DNA of 37,277 nucleotides. It comes from Purshia tridentata. Its lineage: Eukaryota > Streptophyta > Magnoliopsida > Rosales > Rosaceae. The translations under genes and the position numbers were made by a program. The notes under the pieces are model-generated. The model saw nothing but the letters and a program-made list of their open reading frames with translations. It made no database searches and was not told the DNA's origin. Numbering within the stretch: position 1 is the first letter of the stretch; each line of letters starts with the position of its first letter. The stretch is from NCBI GenBank assembly GCA_003254885.1, contig QANT01004196.1, positions 1 to 37,277 of the forward strand, in the 5' to 3' direction. Positions 1 through 11,371 of the stretch are shown in pieces.

Positions 1-62
1 GTTTGTATTTTAAAAAATGAATGATTCTGATAATTAAAATACATTACCTATAATCCCTAAAA

Positions 63-612
63 ATCATATGGTGGTGGCTATATGCACCACCCTAAAACAC
101 TAAATTGACCACCCTCCCAACATTTTTCTCTGTTTTACCTTTTTTGCCCCTACACTAAAAAAAACTCTCTCTTCTTCCCTCCTTCACTGGACCACCCACC
201 TCCACCCAACCCAATCCGGCGCAACCCCACCCTTTTATCTCTCTCTCTCTGTGCAAGCCCATCCCCGCCCAACGCAACCACTGCGCGACCCCACCCCTTC
301 CCTTTCCGTTTAATCTGGAGGGCGCTGGGTTGGGTGGGGGTGGGGTTGCCCATAGAGAGAGAGAGAGAGAGAGAGAGATAAAGGGGTAGTGTTGCGCTAG
401 TGGCTGAGTTGGGTGGGGGTGGGGTTGCACCAAGGTCATGCCAACATCTGAGTTAGGTGGGGTGGGGGTGAGTGGTCCGGTGAGAGAGGGAGGAAGAGAG
501 AAATTTTTTTTTTAATGCAGGGGCAAAAAGGACAAAAAAAGAAAAAATATTGGGAGGGTGATTAATTTAGTATTTTAGAGTGGTACATATGACTGCCACC
601 AAATGATATTTG
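63..612. mobile_element. Foldback/MITE-like element with long inverted arms
   Basis: The left arm (about 63-235) and right arm (about 430-612) are inverted copies. For example ACTAAATT.GACCACCCTCCCAA on the left pairs with TTGGGAGGGTGATTAATTTAGT on the right, and GCCCCTACA pairs with TGCAGGGGC. The inner part repeats the symmetry with a CT run (236-251) against a GA run (354-378). The similarity may continue outward, perhaps to the window edge, so the true left end may be off. No open frame here looks real. No clear target duplication was found. Confidence 0.75.
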
Positions 613-2329
613 CATTTTTACCAAGCCTCTAAATTGAGGCCTTGGGTCATCCAAATGACTCAGGCCCCAGTGAATGAAATAGATGAAGCCCAATTGGAAC
701 AACTAGCTAAGCTTTCATTTGAAGCCCAATATTCGAATAATAAGGCATGACACTTTTCGCTCAAGCAATATTTCAATCAGTGTCATTGCCACGTACATGG
801 CCTTCCATGCTCTTCATCCCACCAAACAAAACTATAGTGCATTCCATAGAGCAACATTTGGGTCCAGAGTTTGATAGAACATTGCTTTGTGGTCTTACAT
901 CAACAGTGAGATAAATCTTTCTTGAAGAAACCTGAGGGGCCTTTTGGGTAAATTTTTTAAAAAAATCTTGGCTAATTTTAACCACAAAGATATATTGAAG
1001 TGGGAGAAGAACCAACTGTACGTTTTGGAAAACTTCAATCAGGGAATGAATGAGAAAATTGTCCTTGCTAACCTAACTTCTTACTGACATGAAGAGATTT
1101 CCACTACCATATTAGGTTAGATTGGTTTTAATATCACTGTTAAGTTTGTTCATGGCTCGAACATGATCTGGGCTGGGTGTTTTAATATCACTATCATAAC
1201 GTGATTTTATAATTTAATATTGTTATAATAAAATTTTACCATATTTTTATATTATTTTACGTGTTATTATTGTACTGGCAGGTTTTTTTTAGTTTTTATT
1301 TTTGTTTTTTTAGTGTCCAATATATTAATATCATGTAGATTACCATGTAAGATGGATTAATGCCATGTAGATTACCATGTAAGATGGTATAAAATTATGA
1401 TATAAAAATGTGGTAAGTGTAGCATTGTTATTAGTGTATATTATTCATACTATATATTAATTGAGGTGTGGCCAAAATAAGCATCTTTATCTTAAAAGTT
1501 TTAATCCAAAAGGTGTTTGGTAAAAAAGGAGTTATTAATTATGTAAGCATACTAGGAATTATCCATACCGGGAGTTATTAATTATTCACCCCAAATCAAT
1601 ATTTATAAATGTAAAATTTTGTAATTGGCAATTTTGTAAGACAAAACACATTATATTATGTAACCATCAAGTTGGGATAAAGTTTGTGAGTTGGGAAGTG
1701 TGAAGCGAAGGCGAATTTGAAGGCATGATTCAATTTTCAATCTCTTAATTAAAGGTAATTGGCCAATCATCTAAATGGTAGGCATCAATGCTCGAACCAC
1801 TTATCTTAGCCAAAAGGTCCACTTCCATGCTTATGCAAGTCTCTCAAATCATTATCGTGTGAAAAAAGTGAGTTGGATGCGAAAATCGATGAAGCTTTAC
1901 ATGAATCAATCGCTGATTGGCCTTCAAAGCACCAAAATGATTGATCAGGATGCATGCTACCAAGAAAATAAGAATATCATTGTGACTTTATTTTTTAGTG
2001 TTGTTGTGTTTTTTTATTTTTAATAGTGGTTGTTGTGGTTCTCTAACTTTATGTCATCATTCCGGATTTGATTGAGGTTGGTTAATTTATTTTATTTGTC
2101 GTTGATCGGGTTATTAAATAAAAGGAAACAAAGTTGTGTTAACTATTTTTATGCATTTCAAATTTTTGTGCTAAGTTTTTTGCATGAGTTTAAATATGTT
2201 TAACGTTATTAATATTTTAATATTAATATTATTTTAAAGAAAAAAATAAATTATTAATCATAATATAATAATCATAATCATTAAAAATTATATACTTTTA
2301 ATTAATAAATAATTAATTAATTTTAAGAG
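613..2329. other. Intergenic, no gene recognised
   Basis: AT-rich DNA. It includes a 24-bp direct repeat CATGTAGATTACCATGTAAG.. at 1332-1355 and 1364-1387 (period 32), next to ATAAAAATGTGGTAAGTGTA, which looks like a decayed MITE. Short open frames at 773-1015 (-) and 1775-2023 (+) have no features that I recognise. Confidence 0.6.
1332..1387. repeat. 24-bp direct repeat, period 32
   Basis: The unit starting CATGTAGATTACCATGTAAG and ending ATGG occurs twice with no mismatch, separated by ATTAATGC. It is probably part of a MITE-derived stretch. Confidence 0.85.
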
Positions 2330-2337
2330 AGAAAATA

Positions 2338-2955
2338 GAGAGAGTCTTGGTGGGCTGAAATGTTACTCACCTAATAGAGACTCTCACTTAAATTTTGACA
2401 TCTGTCAATTTTAAATTCAGTTGGACAAGACCTCTCAGTCTTCTCCCTTCCTCTTGCCATATTTTCAGTCTACTCCTCTGACACCAACACCAGCGACGCC
2501 TTCCCAATTTCCGGCCAGCCACCACACTCCCCTCTCCCTTTCTCCTCTCTCTTTCTCTGTTTTTATTCTTCTCTCCTTTTCTATCTTGCCTATCTACCAC
2601 TCCAAACCCAAAAATTTCATCTTTGCCGTGTTTCCTCCACTGGGTCTCAATCTTTTTTCACCATGAAGTGGCCTGAAGCATCTGGGTTTCACTTTAAAAG
2701 AAAAGATAGAAAAGGAGAGGATAAAAAAAATTGAGAAAAGGGAGGAGAAAGGGAAGAGGGGAGTGTGATGGCTGGCCAAAACTTAGGAAGGCGTCGCCAG
2801 TATTTGTGTCGGAAGAGTGGACTGAAAATATGGCAAGAGGAAGAGAGAAGGCTAAGAGATCTTGTCCACCTAAATTTAAAAATTAACAAATATCAAAATT
2901 TAAGTGAAAGTCTTATTAGGTGAGTGGCATTCCAGCCCCACCCAAGTCTCTTTCA
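2338..2955. mobile_element. 618-bp foldback transposon (MITE) with 8-bp target duplication
   Basis: Arms of about 250 bp (about 2338-2595 and 2690-2955) are inverted copies. Left GCCATATTTTCAGTCTACTC (2456 on) pairs with right GAGTGGACTGAAAATATGGC, and left CACACTCCCCTCT pairs with right AGAGGGGAGTGTG. A loop of about 95 bp separates them. The 8-mer AGAAAATA flanks both ends (2330-2337 and 2956-2963), as expected for hAT-type insertion; a MULE would give about 9 bp. There is no transposase, so it is non-autonomous. Open frames in the arms are shadows of the symmetry. Confidence 0.85.
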
Positions 2956-2963
2956 AGAAAATA

Positions 2964-5456
2964 TGTTTCCAAATATTTATTTCTATTTTAACTCTAATAC
3001 CGTTGTGAAGTTGATTTGAAAATTTCAAAAATTCACGTTTTAACACCTAAAATAGAAATATGGGATTTAGATATATGAGTATCATAAGGAGGCCAGGTGG
3101 CTCATAGTAGTCAATGTGATGTCAGCGTGTGAGGGGGGAAGTGGGCAGTGATGTCAGCGAGTGATGTCTGCATGTGGGGGAGTGGACACGTGTTGACCAC
3201 AGATGTGTAGGAGTGATTGTGCGCAACTTCTGGCAGCAAAGCGTTTGCTGAACGAGTAAATAAGGTGGGTGAGTTGGTTGGTAGTGTTTGCCCTTTTATT
3301 TTGTCTCTGACATATTAATTGTCTTGGCCAAAGAAAAAGACATATTAATTGTCAGTTTGTCAGACATATTATACTCATGTCATGTCGTGTCGTGCTAAGA
3401 TAACTAAGATTTAAGCCCGATGAGGCCCACAACCCTAACCCATTCATGCTCGTATTGTGCCTTAACGGGATGATCAACAAGCTAGTTTTGCTTTTTTAAA
3501 AGATAAGAAAAATTATCTTATGATATTTTTCCTTTTTATAATTAAATATTAAATTTTTTTTGCTTGAAAAATATAATTCTCCTTTGAAAAGTTCTTTAAG
3601 AAGGTAAAAAATAATGTCAATATTAATGAGTTATTCCGACTTATTTTGTGCTCGTTCTGTATCTAATGAGTTAAGAACTTCAACTTAGTTCGGACTATTT
3701 ACTAGTGTCATGAGGTCCGTTTTGTGCTTATGCAAGCTCAACCCAATTTTCGTTCATGCCACACTAGTTTTAGCCTAGATATTCTCAATTAGGATGTTCA
3801 AATAATAAAGCCATGAGAATTACAATCTTTTTCCATTAAAAGTCAATAAAAATCCATAGAATTTATAAAATCTTTCAACTATTTTAAAATTCAAGTTTGG
3901 AACACAGTTTCTTAATTGTATAATTTTAGAAATAGTATTAATAATAATAGAATATGCATTTCAATTCAATATTGCAGACCTGCATATATTTGGGATTAAT
4001 CACTCTTCTGTGGGCCACCTTGCCCGTCTCAATCAGGAGTATCTTGGTGGGTGGATATGTGGAAGGATCTGGGATTTTTTCTCTGGCATTATCCCTACTT
4101 ATGGTAACTTGATAAGGTGGGCTCCATGTTCAGGCACATTATTTACATTTTAATTGTTGCATCCAATGTCTGACCCTTACTGGCCCCACATACAAAACAC
4201 GGGAGGGAGGAGGCCCGTCAGGGGCTGTGTTCGGGCACGACACGAGGGCACGAGCATGGTACAGAGTACGGACACAATAACTTATAATTAAAACAAGACT
4301 GAAAAAAGAGACAACCACCTCAAATATAATGTTAACAACTTTATAAATTTTTGGCTCTATTACAAAATGCACCCCAAATTATTCATCTAAAGAATATCTC
4401 AAATACAATGGTTTAAATACATATACAAACTATATATGTGGTGTTTCACCTTGGTTCATTAACTATCAAAAACCTACAAACTATAATTTTTATTAAAATT
4501 TTTATATAAAAGAATGTTAAGTGTCATAATAAATAATGCTAACGTAAATTTTATTGTTGACATGTAGTATATAATAGGGATATTTTACGTATATATAAAA
4601 TGACATTTGATCTATCCTCATTTTGAGTATATTATGTTTGCACAACGTAATTTTGGGTAGGGGGCATGAACTCGGCCAACTCGATTAACCACCGTTTTTT
4701 GACAAGTTTGGGTGGTCCGAGTTGGGTTTACGTCATCTCGGGTGAGCCCACTACAAGTAACCCACCAACCCAAAGTTAATTGGGCTAGAAAGGGATTGGG
4801 CTCTCCACCGCCCATGTACAAATCAGTCCGCCCATATGCTAATATTAATAATTTTATTTATATATACATATATACTCAATAAAGATTTCAGAGTAACAAA
4901 TCATGTGTATGTTGTGAACTATTTTTATAGAAGAAATCAATGACTCAGTTTCACTCTTTGGGCGATGTGGGATTGTTGATGAATACATATCTTTTATTTG
5001 TTCACTTAACCCACATAGGAAATAAGAGAAAGTTAACTCTCTCATTTCTCTTATAAAATGGCTGCCTTGCTTCCATTTTACACATAACCATACTTAAATT
5101 TTTCATAACTCGTGGGTAGGATTTCATATGTGTCAAAGTTAAAATATTTCTCTTGAGTTTTAAGGACCACCCAATTAAACTGCTAACTCATTAATCCAAA
5201 ACCGGCTCACCCGATTATTAATTGAGATGTTTATATTTGAATTTTTTCAACCCGACTATATGAGTCGGTTGGTGGGTTCAACCTCAACCCGGCCCTAATT
5301 TTGGGAGTGGTTCTTGACTCCTTTGTTCAAGTGATCAGCTGTCTGTTAATGCCAATTGCCAAGCCAGGCCTGGATTCGGAGAAAAAGAAAAGCAGACTTA
5401 AAGTGTATAATTACTAATATTATCAGGGGTTTTTTCGTTTTTTTTTTTTTTTTTCC
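2964..5456. other. Intergenic, repeat-derived, no gene recognised
   Basis: The stretch 3070-3330 is relatively G-rich, with a CACGTG box next to TTGACC (3188-3200). It is followed by direct repeats of GACATATTAATTGTC at 3309-3323 and 3339-3353. Stretches near 3380-3480, 3650-3780 and 4210-4270 (GTCATGTCGTGTCGTGC, CGGGCACGACACGAG) resemble a common dispersed plant repeat. The stretches 4650-4770 and 5200-5300 (GGGTTGGG, CAACCCG motifs) may be the two ends of one decayed element. No coding gene is seen. Confidence 0.5.
3309..3371. repeat. Direct repeat GACATATTAATTGTC, period 30
   Basis: Two exact 15-bp copies (3309-3323, 3339-3353) are followed by a partial third, GACATATTA, at 3363-3371. Confidence 0.85.
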
Positions 5457-5468
5457 NTTTTTTTTCCC
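5427..5468. other. Poly-T tract with an undetermined base
   Basis: A T homopolymer run contains one N at about 5457, so the local length and sequence are uncertain. It lies about 500 bp upstream of the MYB start. Confidence 0.9.
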
Positions 5469-5969
5469 AGGAGGAGAAGTCGATCGACAAGCTAATTGAT
5501 TACGCGCGTTAAATCTAGGTATATAATCCCCAACTAGATGATCAACTTCGGGCCCAAATTTAATTTGACAAAATTAGCTACATAAAAGTCATCATACATA
5601 CCAGAGGTCGATCTAAAAAAAGATGAGCTAGCTTGCTATAAGAACGTACAACAAGATGCATGTTTTAAACTTTTTTAAATGAAAAAACTGTTTAAACATT
5701 AATAAACCATATTCCTTGTGCACTACAACAGTATGTAGTACAAATTGTACAATTAGTAGATGCGTATTAATGTGCATGCATGAACAAGTAGGTCTCACAA
5801 TAGTAGAATATATGATTACTTTGTCCATTATAATATTATAGAACATTGTACGTGTAGCTAGAAAGGGAAAGGAGAAATTAGGTATATCACATTATAAGAA
5901 TTGAATTACATTAATTCAGGTATCAAATCGGACACTCATTGATCTTCTTCCATTTTCCTTTTGTTTAAC
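5469..5969 (+). promoter_or_regulatory. Upstream region of the MYB gene
   Basis: This is the presumed promoter and leader. It is AT-rich with several CATGCA-type motifs (RY-like, near 5656 and 5773). I cannot place a transcription start with confidence. Confidence 0.35.
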
Positions 5970-8745
5970 ATGCATGAGATGAGAAAGTTGATGAGTTGCA
6001 GTGGTGCATCATCGTCGTCGTCATCGGGGGACATAAAGAGAGGTCTGTGGACTTGTGAAGAGGACCAGAAGCTCTTAGCCTACATTCAACATCATGGCCA
6101 GGGAAACTGGCAGTCCTTGCCTCAGAAAGCTGGTGCAATTCAACTCTATATATAGCTATTTAATGAGCTACTCTTCTTTTGCAGTTTCAGTTCTAATCGA
6201 TCTCAACAATTAGTATTGTTTTGTGTTGTATATGTGGGACTTGGTGTGTTTTATATATATATATATATATAGGTCTTCAAAGAAACGGCAAGAGCTGCAG
6301 ACTTAGGTGGAAAAACTACCTACGACCTGATATTAGGAGGGGAAATTTCAGTTCGGTCGAAGATCAAACCATCATTCGACTTCATGCACTTCTAGGCAAC
6401 AGGTAATTAAGCATATAATATATATATATATGGACAATTCTAGAGTGTTGTAATTTTATACGTTAATATTTGTCAATAAAAATAATTGACATGTCATAAG
6501 TTTTTCTTCACATTATTTCACATTAAAATAGTTGACATGGCAATTTCTCCCCCGTTAAAATCACCATGGTCATAAATCAATATCTTTCTCTAAGCACATC
6601 CTCATCAGTTCCAATATCACTAAGAAAATAGTACCAATCGATTCTTATCTATCTAGCAATATGTATATATTTCACAAGCTAATGTACTTTGGTTTAGTTT
6701 GATATTACAGTGAGAAAAAATTGTAGTGAAATAAAATAATTGTGAAGTAATGTCAGCTAAATGCTTAGTAAACTATGTTTTTAAAAGTGTTGTGAATACA
6801 AAAATCAGTATAAAAGTGTTTGGTAAATTATAAAATAAAATTACGCGCTGTAGTTGATTATAATTACAAAAATTTTGAATGACCTCAAATACTAAGTCAC
6901 TATAATTTTGAAAAAGAGATTCTTAGTTAGCTGTAGTGAACATGTTGTAGTGAGTGACCTCAAATAATGAGTCACTACAGTTTTTGGGTTTGTTACCAAA
7001 CCCTAAAACTGTTATGAGGGACCTATGAATGTCATTCAATTTTTAAGTGTTTCACTATAATCCCAAATAAGCCCTTAATTTCGACAAGTGGTTGATCAAG
7101 ATTCAAGAACAACGTACGTCAACATTTTAAAAAAATCACCATAGCCATTATCCTCCGTTTCTTCCCCCACTCTCACGGTCCCACCATTTTAATTTCCTTC
7201 CCCCATACCTTTTATTCTTTCCTCTACCCTCCCTCTTCTTTCCCAATCATCATCGTTCCTTCATCCCATGCCATATCATGTGGGGTTTGAATTCTCTTAA
7301 GTAACATTCGTTTGATAGCGCGCAAAGTTCTTCGATCTCAAACCTAGGCTAGGGGGATTTTTTTTTTTTTTTCTCTTAATTTCAAGCTTTTGTTGATGGG
7401 AAAAGTTCAGCAGAAATTTCTTAATGCTAAATCCACACAAGTTAAGAGGCCAGGAAATGAATTTGGATTATTGTCTTTCAAATCAATGTGTAACTCTTGA
7501 CTGAATTAATAACATGGCCATGGATTTTTTACTGGAGAGATGGAAAATGAAATGAGTTTCTCAAATTTACAGGCACGGTTAAATTGTGTATTTATCTTAT
7601 AGTGATGTGGAGAAGTTAATTTGAAAATGCTTGATTTTAAATGAACATGAAAAATATATGTCATTAGAGCACAAATTTTAGGGCCCACAATGATCTTTTT
7701 CCTTATATATGTATATATATAGGCCTATCTAGGTACAAAAGTTTGCACATAGTACTGTTAATGACTATTGTCGAGAATTCGGTAGTGGAAAATATTTTTC
7801 ATCAAACGCTTTAATTTGTCGACTTTTATGTTAAAGTTGTTTTAGAATTTTAGTGAAATTTGTAACCAAAGTGAGGGTCTTGGCTTTATAATAATATAAT
7901 AATAATAGAGATAGTATATATATGATGTGTTTCATTCAATTAGTCTTCATGTAAAAATAATAGAGATAATAGAGATGATGTGTTCCATTAATTAAGTCGA
8001 TCGATCATGTTAATGGTATATGAATGCATGCAAATGTGACTGTAGGTGGTCGGCTATAGCTGCGCACTTGCCAATGAGAACAGACAATGAGATAAAGAAC
8101 TACTGGAACACACATCTCAAGAAGCGACTGGCCAAGTTAGGGATCGATCCTGTAACCCACAAGCCCAAGGCTGCAGCCAATGTTCTTGCCTCCGCCGATG
8201 GTGGTGATCCTAAGAATTTGTTAAACCTCTCCCACATGGCTCAGTGGGAAAGTGCTAGGCTTCAAGCAGAAGCAAGATTTGTGAGTGACTCTAAATCAAT
8301 ACACCAACATGATATTAATGCCATTAATTCTGCAGACCCAACATCAGATTTAGAATGCTACTACTACTCTAAGCCTGCTGATCATCACAAGTCCTCCTCA
8401 GCCTCTCATGATGATCAGCTACCTGATTTCACGGGTACTGAGTTTGCTGCACCACCGCAATGTCTTCCCTTACGAAGACTTTGGGAAAGCCTGATGATGT
8501 CAAAGTCGTTAGCAGCGGCTGTAGGCGGCAAAGATGGCGGTGTCGGTGGTGCCGCGGCCACCAACGTCGCTCAAGATCATTTTGTTTCGTTTGGTAATGT
8601 TAATGTTGGTGTTAGTTCATGTGGTTTTGAGTCTCCAACATTAATATCTACTGCATCGGTATCAAGCATGGTGGATATCTCAGAAGAACATCAGCTCTTA
8701 GGCCAATCTGGCAATGAATATTATTTTGGTCAGTGCTACTACTGA
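5970..8745 (+). CDS. R2R3-MYB transcription factor, subgroup 9 (MIXTA/MYB16/MYB106-like), divergent
   Basis: Exons 5970-6132, 6273-6402 and 8046-8745 join in frame through GT-AG introns to give 330 aa. The 130-bp middle exon has the length typical of this family. The R2 repeat lies at about residues 24-74 (W27, W47, W67) and R3 at about 77-125 (F80, W99, W118), ending in the recognition-helix stretch [16 protein letters not shown]. After the repeats come [10 protein letters not shown] and, near residue 161, [16 protein letters not shown], a close match to the subgroup-9 signature. Known members act in the nucleus and control conical cells, trichomes and cuticle. Odd points: the usual MGRxPCC start is replaced by a short leader with six serines, and the first R2 cysteine is Asn59 (RNGKSC). 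The R3 repeat lacks the bHLH-binding [DE]L signature, as in MIXTA proteins. An in-frame TGA at 5940 limits the start to ATGs at 5970, 5979 or 5991. Family call is firm; the subgroup call is strong; target genes are unknown. Confidence 0.94.
6252..6270 (+). repeat. AT dinucleotide repeat abutting the exon-2 splice acceptor
   Basis: About nine TA units end directly at the acceptor AG (6271-6272) of MYB intron 1. The acceptor therefore has a TA tract in place of the usual pyrimidine tract. Confidence 0.8.
6403..8045 (+). other. Intron 2 of the MYB gene (1.64 kb), with MITE-like insert
   Basis: This large intron runs from GTAATT to the acceptor TGTAG. It holds an apparent inverted-repeat insertion (about 6685-7080), a pyrimidine-rich stretch (about 7140-7260), a T run (about 7360) and no coding sequence I recognise. 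Intron 2 is often the longer one in R2R3-MYB genes, and insertions here seem to account for part of its length. Confidence 0.8.
6685..7080. mobile_element. Degenerate MITE-like inverted-repeat element in MYB intron 2
   Basis: The left part (GTTTGATATTACAGTGAGA, near 6697) resembles the reverse complement of the right end (ATAATCCCAAATAAGCCCTT, near 7057-7077). The end AAATAAGCCCTT is typical of hAT-like plant MITEs. Inside, a motif of about 30 bp, TGACCTCAAATA followed by AGTCACTA, occurs twice (about 6881 and 6954). Boundaries are approximate and no clean target duplication was found. Confidence 0.45.
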
Positions 8746-10424
8746 TCAATAATTCCCGGCAGTCCACCACAACATGGGACTTGTTCGAGGTTGGCGATGC
8801 AGGCTTCAACGACTCTGGAAATAGATTTTGAGTCGATTGAATGTGTATTGATTTTCTATATATAGATAACTCGTTGTATTTTCTTTTTTGGCCAAGAGAT
8901 CGAGAACTCGTATTTGATCCAGTTGATCATTTAACGTATTAATTACTTGTAGTTGCTCAAAACTTGTCCCATTAAATTAATGTAGTATTATAATTCCGAT
9001 GATGAAAGTGATCAGCAGATTCTGAACGATCCTCTACCTTTGTAGGCTGTGTTGTTATGATGTACAACATGCCACACGGCTATTGGTGGATTTTTTTTGG
9101 TTATTAGCGCCAACTTTGTTTGATAAGCATATATAGCATTGCAAGCAAATAGAGCAGAGAGCTTAACAAACAAAAAATCTACTATTTTTCATTTAGAAAA
9201 AATTGACCGTTAAATGCACCATTAGTTCATTTATTTGTACGCTTTTTTTAAGTTGGTTGGTCCACAATTTTTTTTTTAACCAAGTTTGTCTACCTTTTTT
9301 TTTCAATGTTTACATGTATCTCCCTCTCCCTCTATCTCATTCATTTTGTGTTGCTATTTGCTAGCTATTCCTCATGTCAATACTAATTTTATTATTTTCA
9401 TAATCTCTATTAGGATGTTTAGTAACGATAGCTGATGACTTGGTAAAAAAAAAGAGTAACGATAGCTGATGAGCCACTAAATACCCAATTTCATGTTTAC
9501 ATTTTCTCTTATGTTCCTCTCGCCGACCTGTGTTTTTTATTTGGTATTATATATTTGGCTCCATGAAAGTAAGAAAGAAGAGAGAGGAAAAATGACCAAC
9601 ATTTATAACAAAAATCAATAATGGATAATCATTTAATTAGACAACCCACACTAAAGAAAGTATATTGATCAATTATTTAAGTTCTATATCTTTGTCTAAG
9701 AGTCATGTTTTGCGGAATAGTACACTCTCAACATCTATAATCTCACATTAGGAGGTGTCAGATCATTTTGGTTTTCCAGTTGACTGTGTTTCTTCATAAT
9801 ACATCCTTATAGCTACTGTTGATCTTTGAAGAATTTTTTAAAAAATTTTGGAGACAATGAAAATTTTGGTGGTTTATATACTTTATTTGAGGTTAAATTT
9901 TTGGAGAATTATTAGAGGTTGTTAGAATTTAATATTTGAATTATTGAGAATGATCTGAAGATGTTAGAATTTATTAAAATTTTTGGAAATTAAATCCTGA
10001 CATTGAGGTCATAGAAATAATACTACTCTATATCGAGGAGTTCGTTTTTGGAACATTTTTTGAACTTGCGAGCTATTTTTAATGAAAAATTGAAATTAGA
10101 GAATTTTAGAAAAATATAAAATAGGAAATGCTTATGTGAATTGGCTTTATTACGGAATATCTAACGGAAAGTAACGGAGGGACCAAATTAATATATTGGT
10201 GAAAGTTGAGGGATTTGTGATAAAAAAGGCCTTTTAAAAAGTATATCAAAGTTAAAACACAATCACTGGTATTGCAAAAGACAGTTTACCATAAGAAGCT
10301 GAAGTACCTCGTTCTCAACCGACGGTCCAGATTCCACATTCACATTAAAGCCTCCAATCGGAAAAACACAAAAACTATTCTTAATTTCTCTCCTCCTCTG
10401 CCTGCACATCAATCAATCATCATC
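8746..10424. other. MYB 3' region, intergenic DNA and upstream region of the SKIP34-like gene
   Basis: The first 200-250 bp are the likely 3' untranslated region of the MYB gene. An 18-bp direct repeat AGTAACGATAGCTGATGA lies at 9421-9438 and 9455-9472. The rest is AT-rich without a recognisable gene. The last 150 bp before 10425 stay open in frame with the SKIP34-like protein but look like leader sequence. Confidence 0.6.
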
Positions 10425-10712
10425 ATGTGTTACTCTCAGCAACCACCCTTCTCCCGGGGCAACCCGACCCGATCGCCCGACAACGCGGTGGCGATGGAAG
10501 ACCTTCGCGGCCGCCTAGCCGAAACCGAGGCTCGGCTGGCGCGAGCCAGGGCTCGGGAAGCCGAGCTCACCAGCCGCCTCGAGGAGATGAAACGCTTCGT
10601 TTCGGTCATGGAGATCCTCGAAACCTACCTCAAACGACGCTTCCGCGAGCAACAACAATACGTAGCTCGCCTCTTCTCTCCCTTTGACTCTCCCCTGAAA
10701 CAACGTAAATAA
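10425..10712 (+). CDS. SKIP34-like small coiled-coil protein
   Basis: This single-exon gene encodes 95 aa, starting MCYSQQ. Residues about 24-60 form a charged, Ala/Arg/Glu-rich helix (MEDLRGRLAETEARLARA, then AREAELTSRLEEMKRF) that should form a coiled coil. It is followed by VSVMEILETYLKRRFREQQ and a short basic tail. This pattern matches my memory of the plant SKIP34 family (SKP1-interacting partner 34), proteins of roughly 90-100 aa. The name comes from an interaction with the SCF adaptor ASK1, but there is no F-box and the biochemical role is unknown. The frame stays open upstream to 10272; I chose ATG 10425 because the conserved-looking protein starts there and the upstream 51 residues look like untranslated leader. 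The GC-rich, low-intron coding stretch contrasts with its AT-rich surroundings. Transcription is the same direction as the flanking genes. Confidence 0.8.
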   Translation: MCYSQQPPFSRGNPTRSPDNAVAMEDLRGRLAETEARLARARAREAELTSRLEEMKRFVSVMEILETYLKRRFREQQQYVARLFSPFDSPLKQRK

Positions 10713-11371
10713 AAAGCTATAACTCAGTGCTCATTTCATCAAACACTTTTTGTTCATAGCTTTTGTTTTTTTTTTTTCAATTGTTTAATTATTTTAGGTT
10801 TAATTTTCCTGGTCCGGTTTATGCTTGTTGTTGATGAAATTACTATCAATGTCAAAAGAGAATTACTTTAGACAGTTACAAGTATTCGTAATTGAGGAAT
10901 AGTTATAGTGCGTTTATTACTTTTAGCCTCTTGTGATGGATGTTAGTGTAAATGAGGATGTGAACGTTTTTTGCCAGTGATGAATTCAGTTATCAAAGAA
11001 CACCATCTTTCGGGACTGAATGGCTTTTTAAGCCTTGCTGACACATTCTGCAATTCTGAGGCATTGCTCTGTGCACTTTCTTTGTTAATGCTGTTTGTCA
11101 TTTGTACCAATGAGGATGTGAATGTGTTTTTCTTTGAGTTGGGTTTTTGATGTGGGAAGTAACTTCGAAGTTTTGAATTAGATTCTGCCCATCCATGAAA
11201 AAAAGCAATTAAGGGTGAGAAGTAGTTGATTTTCTGTTGTATAAATTGTCGAATGGCATTCTCTTTTTGGTAGACTGGTACAGTCATTGTCTCATTTCTG
11301 TGAATTTTTTTTAGTGAAATTGGATTTGTGTGCATAATGCTCAAGTATGTGTTTTGGGATCATTTTAGTTA
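10713..11371. other. 3' region of the SKIP34-like gene
   Basis: The stretch starts with the likely 3' untranslated region. A 133-codon open frame on the minus strand (10943-11344) has low-complexity composition and no domain that I recognise; I do not call it a gene. Confidence 0.5.

Noticed and set aside
155-439. Pro/Ser-rich and Gly-rich open frames in the first 500 bp
   Set aside because: They arise from the CT/GA and GGGTGG tracts of the foldback element.
773-1015. 80-codon minus-strand open frame
   Set aside because: No motif recognised; possibly a decayed transposon piece but I cannot support it.
2388-2889. Several open frames of 60-80 codons on both strands
   Set aside because: They lie inside the foldback arms at 2338-2955 and mirror each other.
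10272-10424. N-terminal extension of the SKIP34-like protein by 51 residues
   Set aside because: The residues are Lys/Asn/His-rich and unlike the family; the start at 10425 gives the usual length.
10943-11344. 133-codon open frame on the minus strand
   Set aside because: No recognised domain, low-complexity composition, and it lies in the likely 3' region of the SKIP34-like gene.
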